NCBI GenBank assembly: GCA_003513005.1
Contig: DOTD01000013.1
Coordinates: 1 to 5,440 of the forward strand
Length of the DNA: 5,440 bases
Reading direction: 5' to 3'
DNA from: Desulfotomaculum sp.
Lineage (GTDB): Bacteria; Bacillota; Desulfotomaculia; Desulfotomaculales; Nap2-2B
Shown piece after piece: positions 1 through 5,440 of this stretch; position 1 is the stretch's first letter; each line of letters begins with the position of its first letter. The notes beneath the pieces are model-generated. The model was not told the DNA's origin. It saw nothing but the letters and a program-made list of their open reading frames with translations, and did not search any database. Position numbers and translations under genes: made by a program.

Positions 1-323
1 AGGGAGCAGGTTCTTTAATTTGCCGGCGATGACGGCAGTGTCGTGGGGAACCTCAATGATCGATATGTTCCCGCCTCTGATAAAAGCTTTAGACTAAGCG
101 TGTGGGCAATACGATTTGCCCCTGCTGCTCCAGTTTGAGCAAGAGATCCCGGCAGGCCATATCCTTTATCTGTCCTGTGGGAGAGTGTCAATTCCAGAAT
201 CGGCAGAGTTCCCTCGGCAGCCTGCTGCGGTTCCATGAAGGGTTGTCAGAGATCAATCGCTAAGACTGTCTGGACGTGATATTCGGTTATCTCTGTTACC
301 CGGAATTCAGCTTCTGTTTTCAT
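1..323 (-). pseudogene. Decayed DUF4338 / DruA-family protein, N-terminal part, cut by window edge
   Basis: Three minus-strand frames together read like the N-terminus of a DUF4338 (PF14236, DruA) protein. Frame A starts at ATG 323-321 and reads MKTEAEFRVTEITEYHVQTV, then hits TGA at 248-246 and continues open. Frame B (about 175-92) reads GQIKDMACRDLLLKLEQQG followed by QIVLPTRLV and TAA at 91-89; this matches my memory of the family's winged-helix-like block (NG.LKDM.CR.LLL.L...G.I.LP). Frame C (93-1) carries IIEVPHDTAVIAGKLKNLLP, resembling the linker after that block. One stop and at least two frame changes within about 108 codons argue for decay. DruA is the shared component of Druantia anti-phage systems, but DUF4338 proteins are also found alone and near transposases, so no defence role can be claimed. 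The C-terminal part lies beyond the left edge. The family call is from memory of the pattern and not verified. Confidence 0.55.
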
Positions 324-535
324 GTTTCCATATTACATGATTTGCAGCGTTGAGTCCAGGACTATTTTTCTATTGAGGCGTAATTTAAGAAAAATATTTA
401 CGTAGCTGAGTAGTTACCTTTTTATTGCCTTAAGCAAAGCCGGACAACAGCCAGGCTTGGAAAGTTAAAAGAATTCATGCTGAGGAAGGTAAATATGGAT
501 ATCTAATATAGAAGGTTTTTACTATAATTTGATGC
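324..535. other. AT-rich non-coding spacer with two weak hairpins
   Basis: No reading frame in this stretch looks like a protein; stops are frequent in all frames. Two foldable spots are visible. GTAGC at 402-406 can pair imperfectly with GTTAC at 413-417, followed by five T (419-423), a weak terminator-like shape. AAGCCGG at 437-443 can pair with CCAGGCTT at 451-458 with one bulged A. A purine-rich GAGGAAGG at 482-489 sits before ATG 495, but that frame stops after three codons (ATG GAT ATC TAA). The spacer lies between the start of the DUF4338 remnant and the left end of the first IS. It does not contain the missing N-terminal half of the EamA transporter that resumes on the other side of the two IS elements. 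Confidence 0.6.
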
Positions 536-537
536 TA
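536..537. repeat. Left TA target-site duplication of the first IS630 element
   Basis: TA directly precedes the left inverted repeat and is repeated at 1784-1785 after the right one. Removing the element and one TA restores gatgcTAgtagcc, so the target was CTAG, a TA-containing site typical of IS630-family insertion. Confidence 0.75.
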
Positions 538-563
538 GTATAACGTATCATAAATATATTTAC
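538..563. repeat. Left terminal inverted repeat (IRL) of the first IS630 element
   Basis: The first 13 bases (GTATAACGTATCA) differ from the inverted right end by two bases, and the inner ATTTAC is identical in both ends; mismatches cluster in the middle. The inner end overlaps the -35 hexamer of the transposase promoter, so transposase bound at this end could affect its own transcription. Confidence 0.8.
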
Positions 564-587
564 AAATAGGTTGACTTGTGGTATATT
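559..587 (+). promoter_or_regulatory. Sigma-A type promoter of the IS630 transposase
   Basis: TTTACA (559-564, one mismatch to TTGACA) is followed after 17 bases by TATATT (582-587, one mismatch to TATAAT). Transcription would begin near 594, just ahead of the ribosome binding site at 601-609. The -35 box overlaps the inner end of the left inverted repeat. The hexamers and spacing are read directly; activity is inferred. Confidence 0.7.
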
Positions 588-600
588 GGTCTCCAAAACA

Positions 601-609
601 AAAGGAGGT
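601..609 (+). promoter_or_regulatory. Ribosome binding site that fixes the transposase start
   Basis: AAAGGAGGT is a near-perfect anti-Shine-Dalgarno match and lies 7 bases before ATG 617. The same frame is open upstream from a GTG at 578, but that start has no ribosome binding site and lies before the promoter's -10 box, so 617 is preferred. Confidence 0.85.
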
Positions 610-616
610 AATCAAT

Positions 617-1765
617 ATGCCACGGAAGAGCCGGAAAGCAAAATTAATTTTAGACGAGGAACAAAAGGAACAGTTAAGCAGAATTTCCCAGTCACGTAAG
701 GGGCCGGTGAGAGAAGTGCAGCGGGCAAATATTTTGTTGAGATATTCAGAAGGCATGTCGATCACCGACATTGAAAAGGGGATACAGATAAGCAGGCCGA
801 CGATTTACAAATGGATTGAGAAGGCATTGGCGATGGGAGTCGAAGAAGGGCTTAAAGACAAATATCATCGACCCAAGGACCCTGTGATTACGGCGGAAGC
901 GAAGGCGTGGGTAATCAATCTTGCCTGCCAGAAACCGACGGATTTTGGATATGCTGCCCAGATGTGGACACGCAGCTCTTTGGCCAATCATGCGAGAAAA
1001 TATTGTCATGAAGCTGGACACGATTGCCTGAGTAAGGCGGCCAAGGCAACTATACAGAGAATTCTTGATGAGCACCCAATACGTCCCCATAAGATGGCCT
1101 ATTATTTGGAGCGGCGCGATCTGGAATTTGATCAGAAGATGGCTGATATTTTGTGCGTGTATAAAGAGATAAATATTCAAAACGAGATGACGGCGCCGGA
1201 CAGTGTTTCCTCTGTTATTACCGTATCTGTTGATGAAAAACCGGGCGTACAGGCAATCAAGAATATTGCCCCGGACATCATGCCCAATCCGGGGAAACAG
1301 TCCCGAATAATGAGGGACTACGAATACAGACGCTTGGGCACATTGTCTATTTTGGCAGCTTTGGATTTGCATGATGGCCATGTGATTGCTCAAGTTCAGG
1401 ATAGACATAGAAGCGCTGAGTTTATATCCCTGCTCAAGGAAATGGATGCCTGCTATCCTCCTGAAGTAACAATTCGCGTCATTTTGGATAATCATTCCGC
1501 CCATATCTCAAAAGAGACGATGAAATATCTTTCAACCAAACCGGGGCGATTTCTCTATGTCCATACCCCCAAGCATGGTTCATGGTTAAATCTGGTCGAA
1601 ACGCTTTTTGGTAAAATGGCAAGAACATTCTTGAAGAATATCCGTGTCAATTCTAAACAAGAACTTAAAGAAAGAATCCTTCAGGGAATTAAGGAAATTG
1701 ATGATTCTCCTGTTGTGCATAGATGGAGGAAATTTGACTTTGTCAACGCATTCAATAGTAAATGA
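617..1765 (+). CDS. IS630-family DDE transposase, intact
   Basis: This 382-residue protein would bind the ends of its own element and cut and rejoin DNA at TA sites. The N-terminal part holds a helix-turn-helix region (about residues 46-70, GMSITDIEKG...SRPTIYKWIEKA), followed by a second DNA-binding stretch to about residue 160. The C-terminal RNase H-like DDE domain shows all three catalytic acids in their family motifs: D206 in SVDEKPG, D291 in ILDNHSAH, and E328 in HGSWLNLVE. There are 36 residues between the second D and the E, as expected for IS630. Length is normal for the family, with no frameshift or internal stop. The start at ATG 617 is set by AAAGGAGGT 7 bases upstream; the stop TGA at 1763-1765 lies inside the right inverted repeat. 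It belongs to a different subgroup from the decayed transposase next to it, which has CMDEKPYQLL at the first acid. Confidence 0.93.
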   Translation: MPRKSRKAKLILDEEQKEQLSRISQSRKGPVREVQRANILLRYSEGMSITDIEKGIQISRPTIYKWIEKALAMGVEEGLKDKYHRPKDPVITAEAKAWVINLACQKPTDFGYAAQMWTRSSLANHARKYCHEAGHDCLSKAAKATIQRILDEHPIRPHKMAYYLERRDLEFDQKMADILCVYKEINIQNEMTAPDSVSSVITVSVDEKPGVQAIKNIAPDIMPNPGKQSRIMRDYEYRRLGTLSILAALDLHDGHVIAQVQDRHRSAEFISLLKEMDACYPPEVTIRVILDNHSAHISKETMKYLSTKPGRFLYVHTPKHGSWLNLVETLFGKMARTFLKNIRVNSKQELKERILQGIKEIDDSPVVHRWRKFDFVNAFNSK

Positions 1766-1783
1766 TTTACTGAAACGGTATAC
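1758..1783. repeat. Right terminal inverted repeat (IRR) of the first IS630 element
   Basis: Its reverse complement begins GTATACCGTTTCA and matches the left end at 19 of 26 positions. It overlaps the last codons and the stop of the transposase gene. Confidence 0.8.
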
Positions 1784-1785
1784 TA
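1784..1785. repeat. TA shared by both IS630 elements
   Basis: This TA is the right target duplication of the element at 538-1783 and also the flanking TA of the element at 1786-2811, whose other flank is TA at 2812-2813. The two elements therefore abut with only these two bases between them. Confidence 0.75.
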
Positions 1786-1805
1786 GTAGCCTGTTAACTC
1801 TTAAA
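1786..1805. repeat. Terminal inverted repeat of the decayed IS630 element, transposase 3' side
   Basis: GTAGCCTGTTAACTCTTAAA matches the inverted sequence of 2792-2811 at 14 of 20 positions, with TGTTAAC identical. The decayed gene's TAA stop (1796-1794) lies inside it. Confidence 0.65.
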
Positions 1806-2737
1806 CTGTGGATAAAGCCGCTTTAATTTAGTTCTTGCATCAGTAGTTGTAAATTGCCAGTCAATACCTTTTTGATTTCTATTTCTTGCGGTTTCCCAAA
1901 CCGCCAGTTCAAGACGAAGGAAATCAATTGTGCTTTTGGATAATGAACCTCAAGCAGTTCCCGGACTTGATTTGCCCAGTCAATCCGAGTTCTTCTTTCA
2001 CAGACCGTTACATGCCTCCAGCCTGCCAATGGTTCTGTGAAGACAAAGATGCTGCAGGTTCCGTTGCGGACATATTCACCGTCCTGACACTCAGGCCTTC
2101 CCGGTTTCATCGGGATCGGTGTTCTGGTTTCAGCAAGAAGCTGGTACGGCTTTTCATCCATGCAGATGACCGGATACAGTCTGCAATATTGTTTCTGATA
2201 CAGATCTAAAACGTCTTCCATGCAAGCAACGAAGGCGGCGTTCTGTTTAGGTGGAATGCACCAGCATTTACGGAGATGGGGCTTGAGTTCGTTTTTTTAA
2301 AAGCCGTCCCACTGCTACATGGGAAACGCTGTCAACGTACTGCAGCTCGACCGCCTTATCGGCCAATAATCTCAATGTCCATCTGGACCACCCCGATGGT
2401 GGAGCACTGCAACTGAGCGCAATGATCTTTGCTTTCACTTCTCCGGTAAGCTTGGGTTCAACCGGCGGTGTACTGCGCTTCTTTCTGTCGATTGCAACCT
2501 GAAGCCCGTGCTCTGAAATACTGCTGCCGCAACAGTATGGACAGTTCGCGGGTGGACATGAAAGAGTTCCGCGATCTCGGCTTCACTCTTTTTGGCGCCT
2601 TCGGCGTTCTCATCGGCGGCCAGCAGTACATTAGCGTGCATGATAGATTTGGCTGAAGCTGTGCCTTTGAAGATAATCTGTAAAAGTGTTTTGCGTTCGC
2701 TCTCGGAAAGACGGACACGATATCTTACTTTTGGCAA
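1794..2737 (-). pseudogene. Broken IS630-family transposase, catalytic core deleted
   Basis: Reading from TTG 2737 the protein starts MPKVRYRVRLSESERKTLLQ and carries a helix-turn-helix (EAEIAELFHVHPRTVHTV). Single extra bases near 2530 and 2517 shift the frame twice, after which GLQVAIDRKKRSTPPVEPKL and GWSRWTLRLLADKAVELQ continue in the third frame. A further one-base change in the A7/T7 run at 2292-2298 moves it to the frame holding the first catalytic Asp, in CMDEKPYQLL (codon 2158-2156). After LEVHYPKAQLIS, around 1917-1924, the sequence jumps to ELAVWETARNRNQKG and DWQFTTTDARTKLKRLYPQF, ending at TAA 1796-1794. In intact relatives this gap holds the VMDN and TPKHGSWLN.AE motifs, roughly 70-80 residues from memory, so the second Asp and the Glu are missing. 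The gene is dead. Family recognition is strong; the exact indel positions are approximate. Confidence 0.88.
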
Positions 2738-2743
2738 GGCATA

Positions 2744-2752
2744 CTCCTCCCC
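2744..2752 (-). promoter_or_regulatory. Ribosome binding site selecting a TTG start in the decayed transposase
   Basis: The minus strand reads GGGGAGGAG, six bases before TTG 2737-2735. A nearer ATG at 2742-2740 gives only five codons before TAA, so the TTG is the original start; it leads straight into the conserved N-terminus. Confidence 0.7.
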
Positions 2753-2791
2753 TCTGGGAAGAATATACCATAGAAATCAGTTATTATGTAG

Positions 2792-2811
2792 ATTTTGTGT
2801 TAACAAACTAT
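2792..2811. repeat. Terminal inverted repeat of the decayed IS630 element, transposase 5' side
   Basis: The inverted sequence begins ATAGTTTGTTAACACAAAA and pairs with 1786-1805. TA at 2812-2813 follows directly and gives the outer boundary of the element. Confidence 0.65.
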
Positions 2812-2835
2812 TAGTTTGAGGAAATCTTAAGAGGG

Positions 2836-3715
2836 ATGTTTTTGAATACAACTTCCATTGTTTTAATTAAGTACGATTTTCCCTGACTTGTTGGCGCCGT
2901 ACTATCTGGTGGGGTTGCCGCTCCAATAGTCCTACTGTTTGGGTTGCGTTACACACCTGCAGCTACTGCATCCCTTTTGCTTAACTTCGAAGGAGTTGCT
3001 ACAACCATAATAGCTGCTTTAATATTTAGGGAGGCAATCGGTAAACAGGTATGGTTGGCTATTTTTTTTATCACTTCAGCAAGTATCATGCTTTCATTGA
3101 ACCCAGGCGGTGTGTGGGGTATTTCACTTAGTGCGGCAGGTATATTAGGAGCATGTCTTTTCTGGGGATTAGATAACAACTTTACTCGCAATATCTCTGC
3201 TAAAGATCCTATAGTGATTGTAATGCTTAAAGGAATTAGCGCAGGGAGTTTTTCTTTACTGCTGTCCCTTGCTTTGAACAACTCCTTCCCGGGAATTATA
3301 ACAATACTAAAAGCAATGGTACTGGGATTTTTCAGTTACGGGTTAAGTATCGTGTTCTTTATCCTCGCTATGCGTGGACTGGGAGCAGCTCGGACAAGTG
3401 CTTTTTTTTGGTACAGCACCATTCTTAGGAAGTTTGTTATCAATAATTCTATTCCATGAAATACCGGGTATTTTATTCATCACTTCTTTACCTATTATGG
3501 TTTTAGGGGCTGCACTCCTTTTATTCGAAAAGCATGAACATCTGCATCTTCATAATTCCCTGGAACATGAACATCGTCACCGGCACGATGATAAGCACCA
3601 TGACCACCACCATGCGGAAGCGGTAAACGGTTTTCATTCACATATTCATACTTTAGTAAGGGTTCCAATTTTAGTGTTGGTGAGAATACACAGGTTGGTC
3701 TTGACAAAGCCGTAA
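2836..3715 (+). pseudogene. Broken EamA/DMT-family transporter with histidine-rich tail
   Basis: The recognisable protein begins LVGAVLSGGVAAPIVLLFGL at 2887 and continues RYTPAATASLLLNFEGV, CLFWGLDNNFTRNIS and AMRGLGAARTSAFF, all typical of the EamA (DMT, PF00892) permeases. About eight hydrophobic helices remain of the family's usual ten; the first two are absent, and no match is seen in the bases before 2866. TGA at 2884-2886 interrupts the frame, probably a former TGG since YDFPWLVGAV would fit the family. The run of eight T at 3402-3409 has one base too many: after it the original frame reads on to a stop at 3457-3459, while the next frame gives GTAPFLGSLLSIILF, a last helix and a histidine-rich tail ending at TAA 3713-3715. 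The family moves small molecules or metabolites across the inner membrane; this member's substrate is unknown. Possible ATG at 2836 only opens a 16-codon frame. The gene converges on the activase gene 62 bases away. Confidence 0.85.
3533..3649 (+). other. Histidine-rich C-terminal tail of the transporter remnant
   Basis: Immediately after the last hydrophobic helix the frame codes for 16 histidines in about 39 residues (HEHLHLHNSLEHEHRHRH, then DDKHHDHHH and HSHIH). Tails like this are known in a subgroup of EamA transporters and in zinc or nickel transporters and chaperones, where they bind divalent metals. The histidine pattern fades after 3649 (LVRVPILVLVRIHRLVLTKP), which suggests the end has drifted or changed frame. 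Confidence 0.75.
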
Positions 3716-3759
3716 ATTAATGAGGAACACATAGCTCGTTTGGGCATGGAGCGCGCCGG

Positions 3760-3775
3760 GAGCCGTGAACGGCTC
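3760..3775 (-). terminator. Hairpin just downstream of the activase stop; weak terminator candidate
   Basis: GAGCCG (3760-3765) pairs perfectly with CGGCTC (3770-3775) around a four-base loop. On the minus strand it begins two bases after the stop codon of the activase gene. There is no T run on either strand, so it is not a standard intrinsic terminator and may simply be a stabilising hairpin. Confidence 0.3.
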
Positions 3776-3777
3776 AG

Positions 3778-5440
3778 CTAGACGAGGCTGCCGGTAATCG
3801 TTTGATTGGATTGGCTGCTGAGGTTGAGCAGGAATTTTTTTGATAAATGGTTGGCGTTTTTAAAGGCGATGGAGAGCATCAATTTAATCCGGTTGAGCTG
3901 ATTTACCTCGCTGGCGCCGGGATCATAGTCAATCGCCGCAATATTTGCCTGCGGGTAATGCCTTCTTAGATCCTTAATCATCCCTTTTCCGGTAACGTGG
4001 TTGGGAAGGCAGGCAAAAGGCTGGACACAGACGATATTGGGCGCTCCGTGCTCAATCAGCCCGATCATTTCCGCTGTCAGAAGCCATCCTTCGCCGGTAT
4101 GGCGCCCGAGAGAAAGTATTCTGCTGGCTCTTTCCGCCTGCGTGTAAATTGAAGGCGGGGGGTCAAAACGTTCGCTTCGTTCCAGGGCTGCTTTCATTTC
4201 CTTTCTGCAGAATTCCAGCAGGCTGATGAAAACCTTGCCGCTGAAATACTGCCTTCTGCTGCCGTCCAGGGTATGGTGTTTGTAAGTAAGGTCGTAGGCG
4301 CAGTAGATGAAAAAGTCCATCATGTCCGGCACAATGGCCTCCGCTCCCTCGTCTTCCAGTACCTGGACGACGGAATTATTAGCCTGCGGGTTGTATTTGA
4401 CCAGAATTTCTCCAACTACACCCACCCGCGGCTTTTTTATATTACTGATTTTCAACTGGTCAAAATCCCTGACGATTTGTTGGATATACTTCTTAAAGCT
4501 GCCCGAATCAGCGTGAATGAGATGTTCGTTGCAGATCTCGACCCATTTTCCAAACAGCGCGTTAGCCGAGCCCCGGATTGCTTCATAAGGCCTGACCCTG
4601 TGCAGGACCCGCATCAGCAGATCGCCGTAGGTCAGTCCCATGAGGGCTTTTCTCCATAACCGGGGGGTTATTTGAAAGCCCGGATTCTTCTCTAGTCCCG
4701 CAATATTAGCAGATATAACGGGAATCTTGCCAAAACCGGAATCCTGCAGGGCCTTCCTTAATAAGCTGATATAGTTTGTTGCCCTGCATCCTCCGCCCGT
4801 CTTGGTTATGGCCACGGAAGTGCTGTTTAAATCGTATTTCCCGGATTTCAGGGCCTGGATGAGCTGCCCCACAACCATAATGCTCGGGTAACAGGCGTCG
4901 TTGTTGACATATTTGATGCCTTCGTTGACGGCGTCCTGATCGGCTTTCTGCAGCAAGACCAGATTGTATCCTTCCGATCGGAATGCTCCTTCAATGAATT
5001 TAAAATGGATCGGCGAAAACTGCGGGCATAAAATTGTATTTGTTTTTTTCATTTCTTTCGTAAAGATAATTCTGCTTCCGGTTGTTGCCGCCGCTTGTTC
5101 CGCAATTTTTGCCCTGGCCGCCCTGTCTTCTACGGCGGCCTTAAAAGAACGGATTCTGATCTTGGCGGCGCCCAGGTTGCTTACTTCGTCTATTTTCAGG
5201 CAGGTGTAATGCTTGTCATGCTGGCTTAAGATTTCCTCGACCTGATCCGTCGTCACGGCATCAAGCCCGCAGCCGAAGGAGTTGAGCTGAATCAGTTCCA
5301 GGTTCTCCCGGGTGATTGCCAGACTTGCTGCAGCGTACAGCCGGGAATGATACATCCATTGATCCACTACCCGTAAAGGCCTTTTTACTTTTCCCAGGTG
5401 GGCTGCCGAATCTTCAGTTAGCCCAACTTTCCCCTCCAAA
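3778..5440 (-). CDS. 2-Hydroxyacyl-CoA dehydratase activase-type large protein, C-terminal 553 residues (partial)
   Basis: The frame is open from the right window edge to TAG 3780-3778. Its first codon in the window is TTG inside what looks like continuous family sequence (EGKVGLTEDSAAHLGKVKRP), so the true start lies outside. The family (CoA-substrate-specific enzyme activase, BadF/BadG/BcrA/BcrD ATPase plus DUF2229-type regions, about 1400 residues) has N-terminal ASKHA ATPase domains that would power electron transfer for radical dehydration of 2-hydroxyacyl-CoA; those domains are beyond the edge. Visible conserved blocks, numbered within the fragment: LNSFGCGLDAVTTDQ (C57), KIDEVSNLGAAKIRIRS (83-99), CPQFSPIHFKFIEG (C138), NNDACYPSIMVVGQ (C183), TKTGGGCRATNY (C218) and CVQPFACLPNHVTGKG (C471, C477). 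The repeated cysteines near Gly, Asp or Pro suggest iron-sulphur cluster ligands, by analogy with HgdB-type dehydratase subunits. No internal stop or frame break. The physiological substrate is not known; a cytoplasmic location is expected. Confidence 0.9.
   Translation of the reverse strand, partial: LEGKVGLTEDSAAHLGKVKRPLRVVDQWMYHSRLYAAASLAITRENLELIQLNSFGCGLDAVTTDQVEEILSQHDKHYTCLKIDEVSNLGAAKIRIRSFKAAVEDRAARAKIAEQAAATTGSRIIFTKEMKKTNTILCPQFSPIHFKFIEGAFRSEGYNLVLLQKADQDAVNEGIKYVNNDACYPSIMVVGQLIQALKSGKYDLNSTSVAITKTGGGCRATNYISLLRKALQDSGFGKIPVISANIAGLEKNPGFQITPRLWRKALMGLTYGDLLMRVLHRVRPYEAIRGSANALFGKWVEICNEHLIHADSGSFKKYIQQIVRDFDQLKISNIKKPRVGVVGEILVKYNPQANNSVVQVLEDEGAEAIVPDMMDFFIYCAYDLTYKHHTLDGSRRQYFSGKVFISLLEFCRKEMKAALERSERFDPPPSIYTQAERASRILSLGRHTGEGWLLTAEMIGLIEHGAPNIVCVQPFACLPNHVTGKGMIKDLRRHYPQANIAAIDYDPGASEVNQLNRIKLMLSIAFKNANHLSKKFLLNLSSQSNQTITGSLV

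Larger units (their letters stand above)
538..1783 (+). mobile_element. Complete IS630-family insertion sequence, 1246 bp
   Basis: The element is bounded by imperfect terminal inverted repeats of 26 bp (538-563 and 1758-1783, 19 of 26 positions matching) whose outermost GTATA is identical. It is flanked by TA on both sides (536-537, 1784-1785). It holds one intact transposase gene (617-1765) with its own promoter and ribosome binding site. IS630/Tc1-mariner elements insert at TA and duplicate it, and this layout fits exactly. The transposase stop codon lies inside the right inverted repeat, so the element is very compact. All parts needed for autonomous movement appear present. The right TA is also the left TA of the decayed IS630 element at 1786-2811. 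Its name in ISfinder is not known to me. Confidence 0.88.
1786..2811 (-). mobile_element. Decayed second IS630-family element, 1026 bp
   Basis: The ends are imperfect inverted repeats. With the flanking TA included, the left end reads TAGTAGCCTGTTAAC and the inverted right end reads TAATAGTTTGTTAAC, sharing a TGTTAAC core. TA lies on both sides (1784-1785, 2812-2813). Inside is one minus-strand transposase gene that is frameshifted and internally deleted. The element is shorter than a full IS630 because of that deletion. It cannot make its own active transposase but keeps both ends. It was in place before the first element arrived, since the first inserted at its edge. Confidence 0.8.

Noticed and set aside
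746..1504. 252-codon minus-strand open frame opposite the IS630 transposase
   Set aside because: It is antisense to a clearly conserved DDE transposase, has no ribosome binding site and no recognisable motif; it is a shadow of the coding strand.
2292..2298. Programmed frameshift in the A7 run of the second transposase
   Set aside because: A -1 slip at TTA AAA AAA leads into a frame that does not match the family; the needed change is +1 (or -2). With two other indels and a core deletion present, mutation is the simpler cause.
1886..2819. Plus-strand open frames of 62-107 codons across the decayed IS
   Set aside because: They are complements of recognisable transposase sequence on the minus strand.
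2884..2886. TGA read as tryptophan or selenocysteine in the EamA frame
   Set aside because: TGA ends the intact transposase at 1763-1765, and tryptophan elsewhere is TGG. The gene has other lesions, so a TGG to TGA nonsense mutation is more likely than recoding.
3740..3780. Group II intron or retron-like structure around the GAGCCG hairpin
   Set aside because: Only a single six-pair hairpin is present, with no domain V-like fold and no reverse transcriptase in the window.
4273..5209. Plus-strand open frames inside the activase gene (128, 69 and 81 codons)
   Set aside because: They lie opposite conserved cysteine motifs of the activase and show no family features of their own.
1..5440. CRISPR array, tRNA or rRNA gene, riboswitch
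   Set aside because: I saw no regularly spaced repeats, cloverleaf, ribosomal RNA or known riboswitch core on either strand by reading; a covariance-model scan would settle the riboswitch question.

Overview
The window looks like a piece of an anaerobic Firmicutes (Clostridia, Peptococcaceae-like) chromosome. The main reasons are the large 2-hydroxyacyl-CoA dehydratase activase-type protein on the right, the AGGAGG-type ribosome binding sites with a TTG start, and the types of IS630 transposase present. This assignment rests on family memory and is inference, not a search result.

Layout from left to right. (1) Bases 1-323, minus strand: the N-terminal end of a decayed DUF4338 (DruA-family) gene, running off the left edge and broken by a stop and frame changes. 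(2) Bases 324-535: AT-rich non-coding DNA with two weak hairpins. (3) Bases 538-1783: a complete-looking IS630-family insertion sequence of 1246 bp, with imperfect terminal inverted repeats, a TA target duplication, a good promoter, a ribosome binding site and an intact 382-residue DDE transposase. (4) Bases 1786-2811, minus strand: a second, decayed IS630-family element of a different subgroup. Its transposase has three single-base frame changes and an internal deletion removing two of the three catalytic acidic residues. The two elements share one TA: the first inserted exactly at the end of the second. (5) Bases 2836-3715, plus strand: a broken EamA/DMT-family membrane transporter with a histidine-rich tail. 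It has lost its first helices and carries an in-frame TGA and a frameshift in an 8-T run. (6) Bases 3778-5440, minus strand: the intact C-terminal 553 codons of a large CoA-substrate-specific enzyme activase, whose N-terminal part lies beyond the right edge.

Taken together this is a decay zone: a DruA-like fragment, one dead IS, one apparently live IS and a dead transporter, next to an intact anaerobic-metabolism gene. Only the first transposase and the activase look functional. I see no convincing undescribed multi-gene system; the most informative structures are the edge-to-edge IS630 junction and the decay pattern around it.
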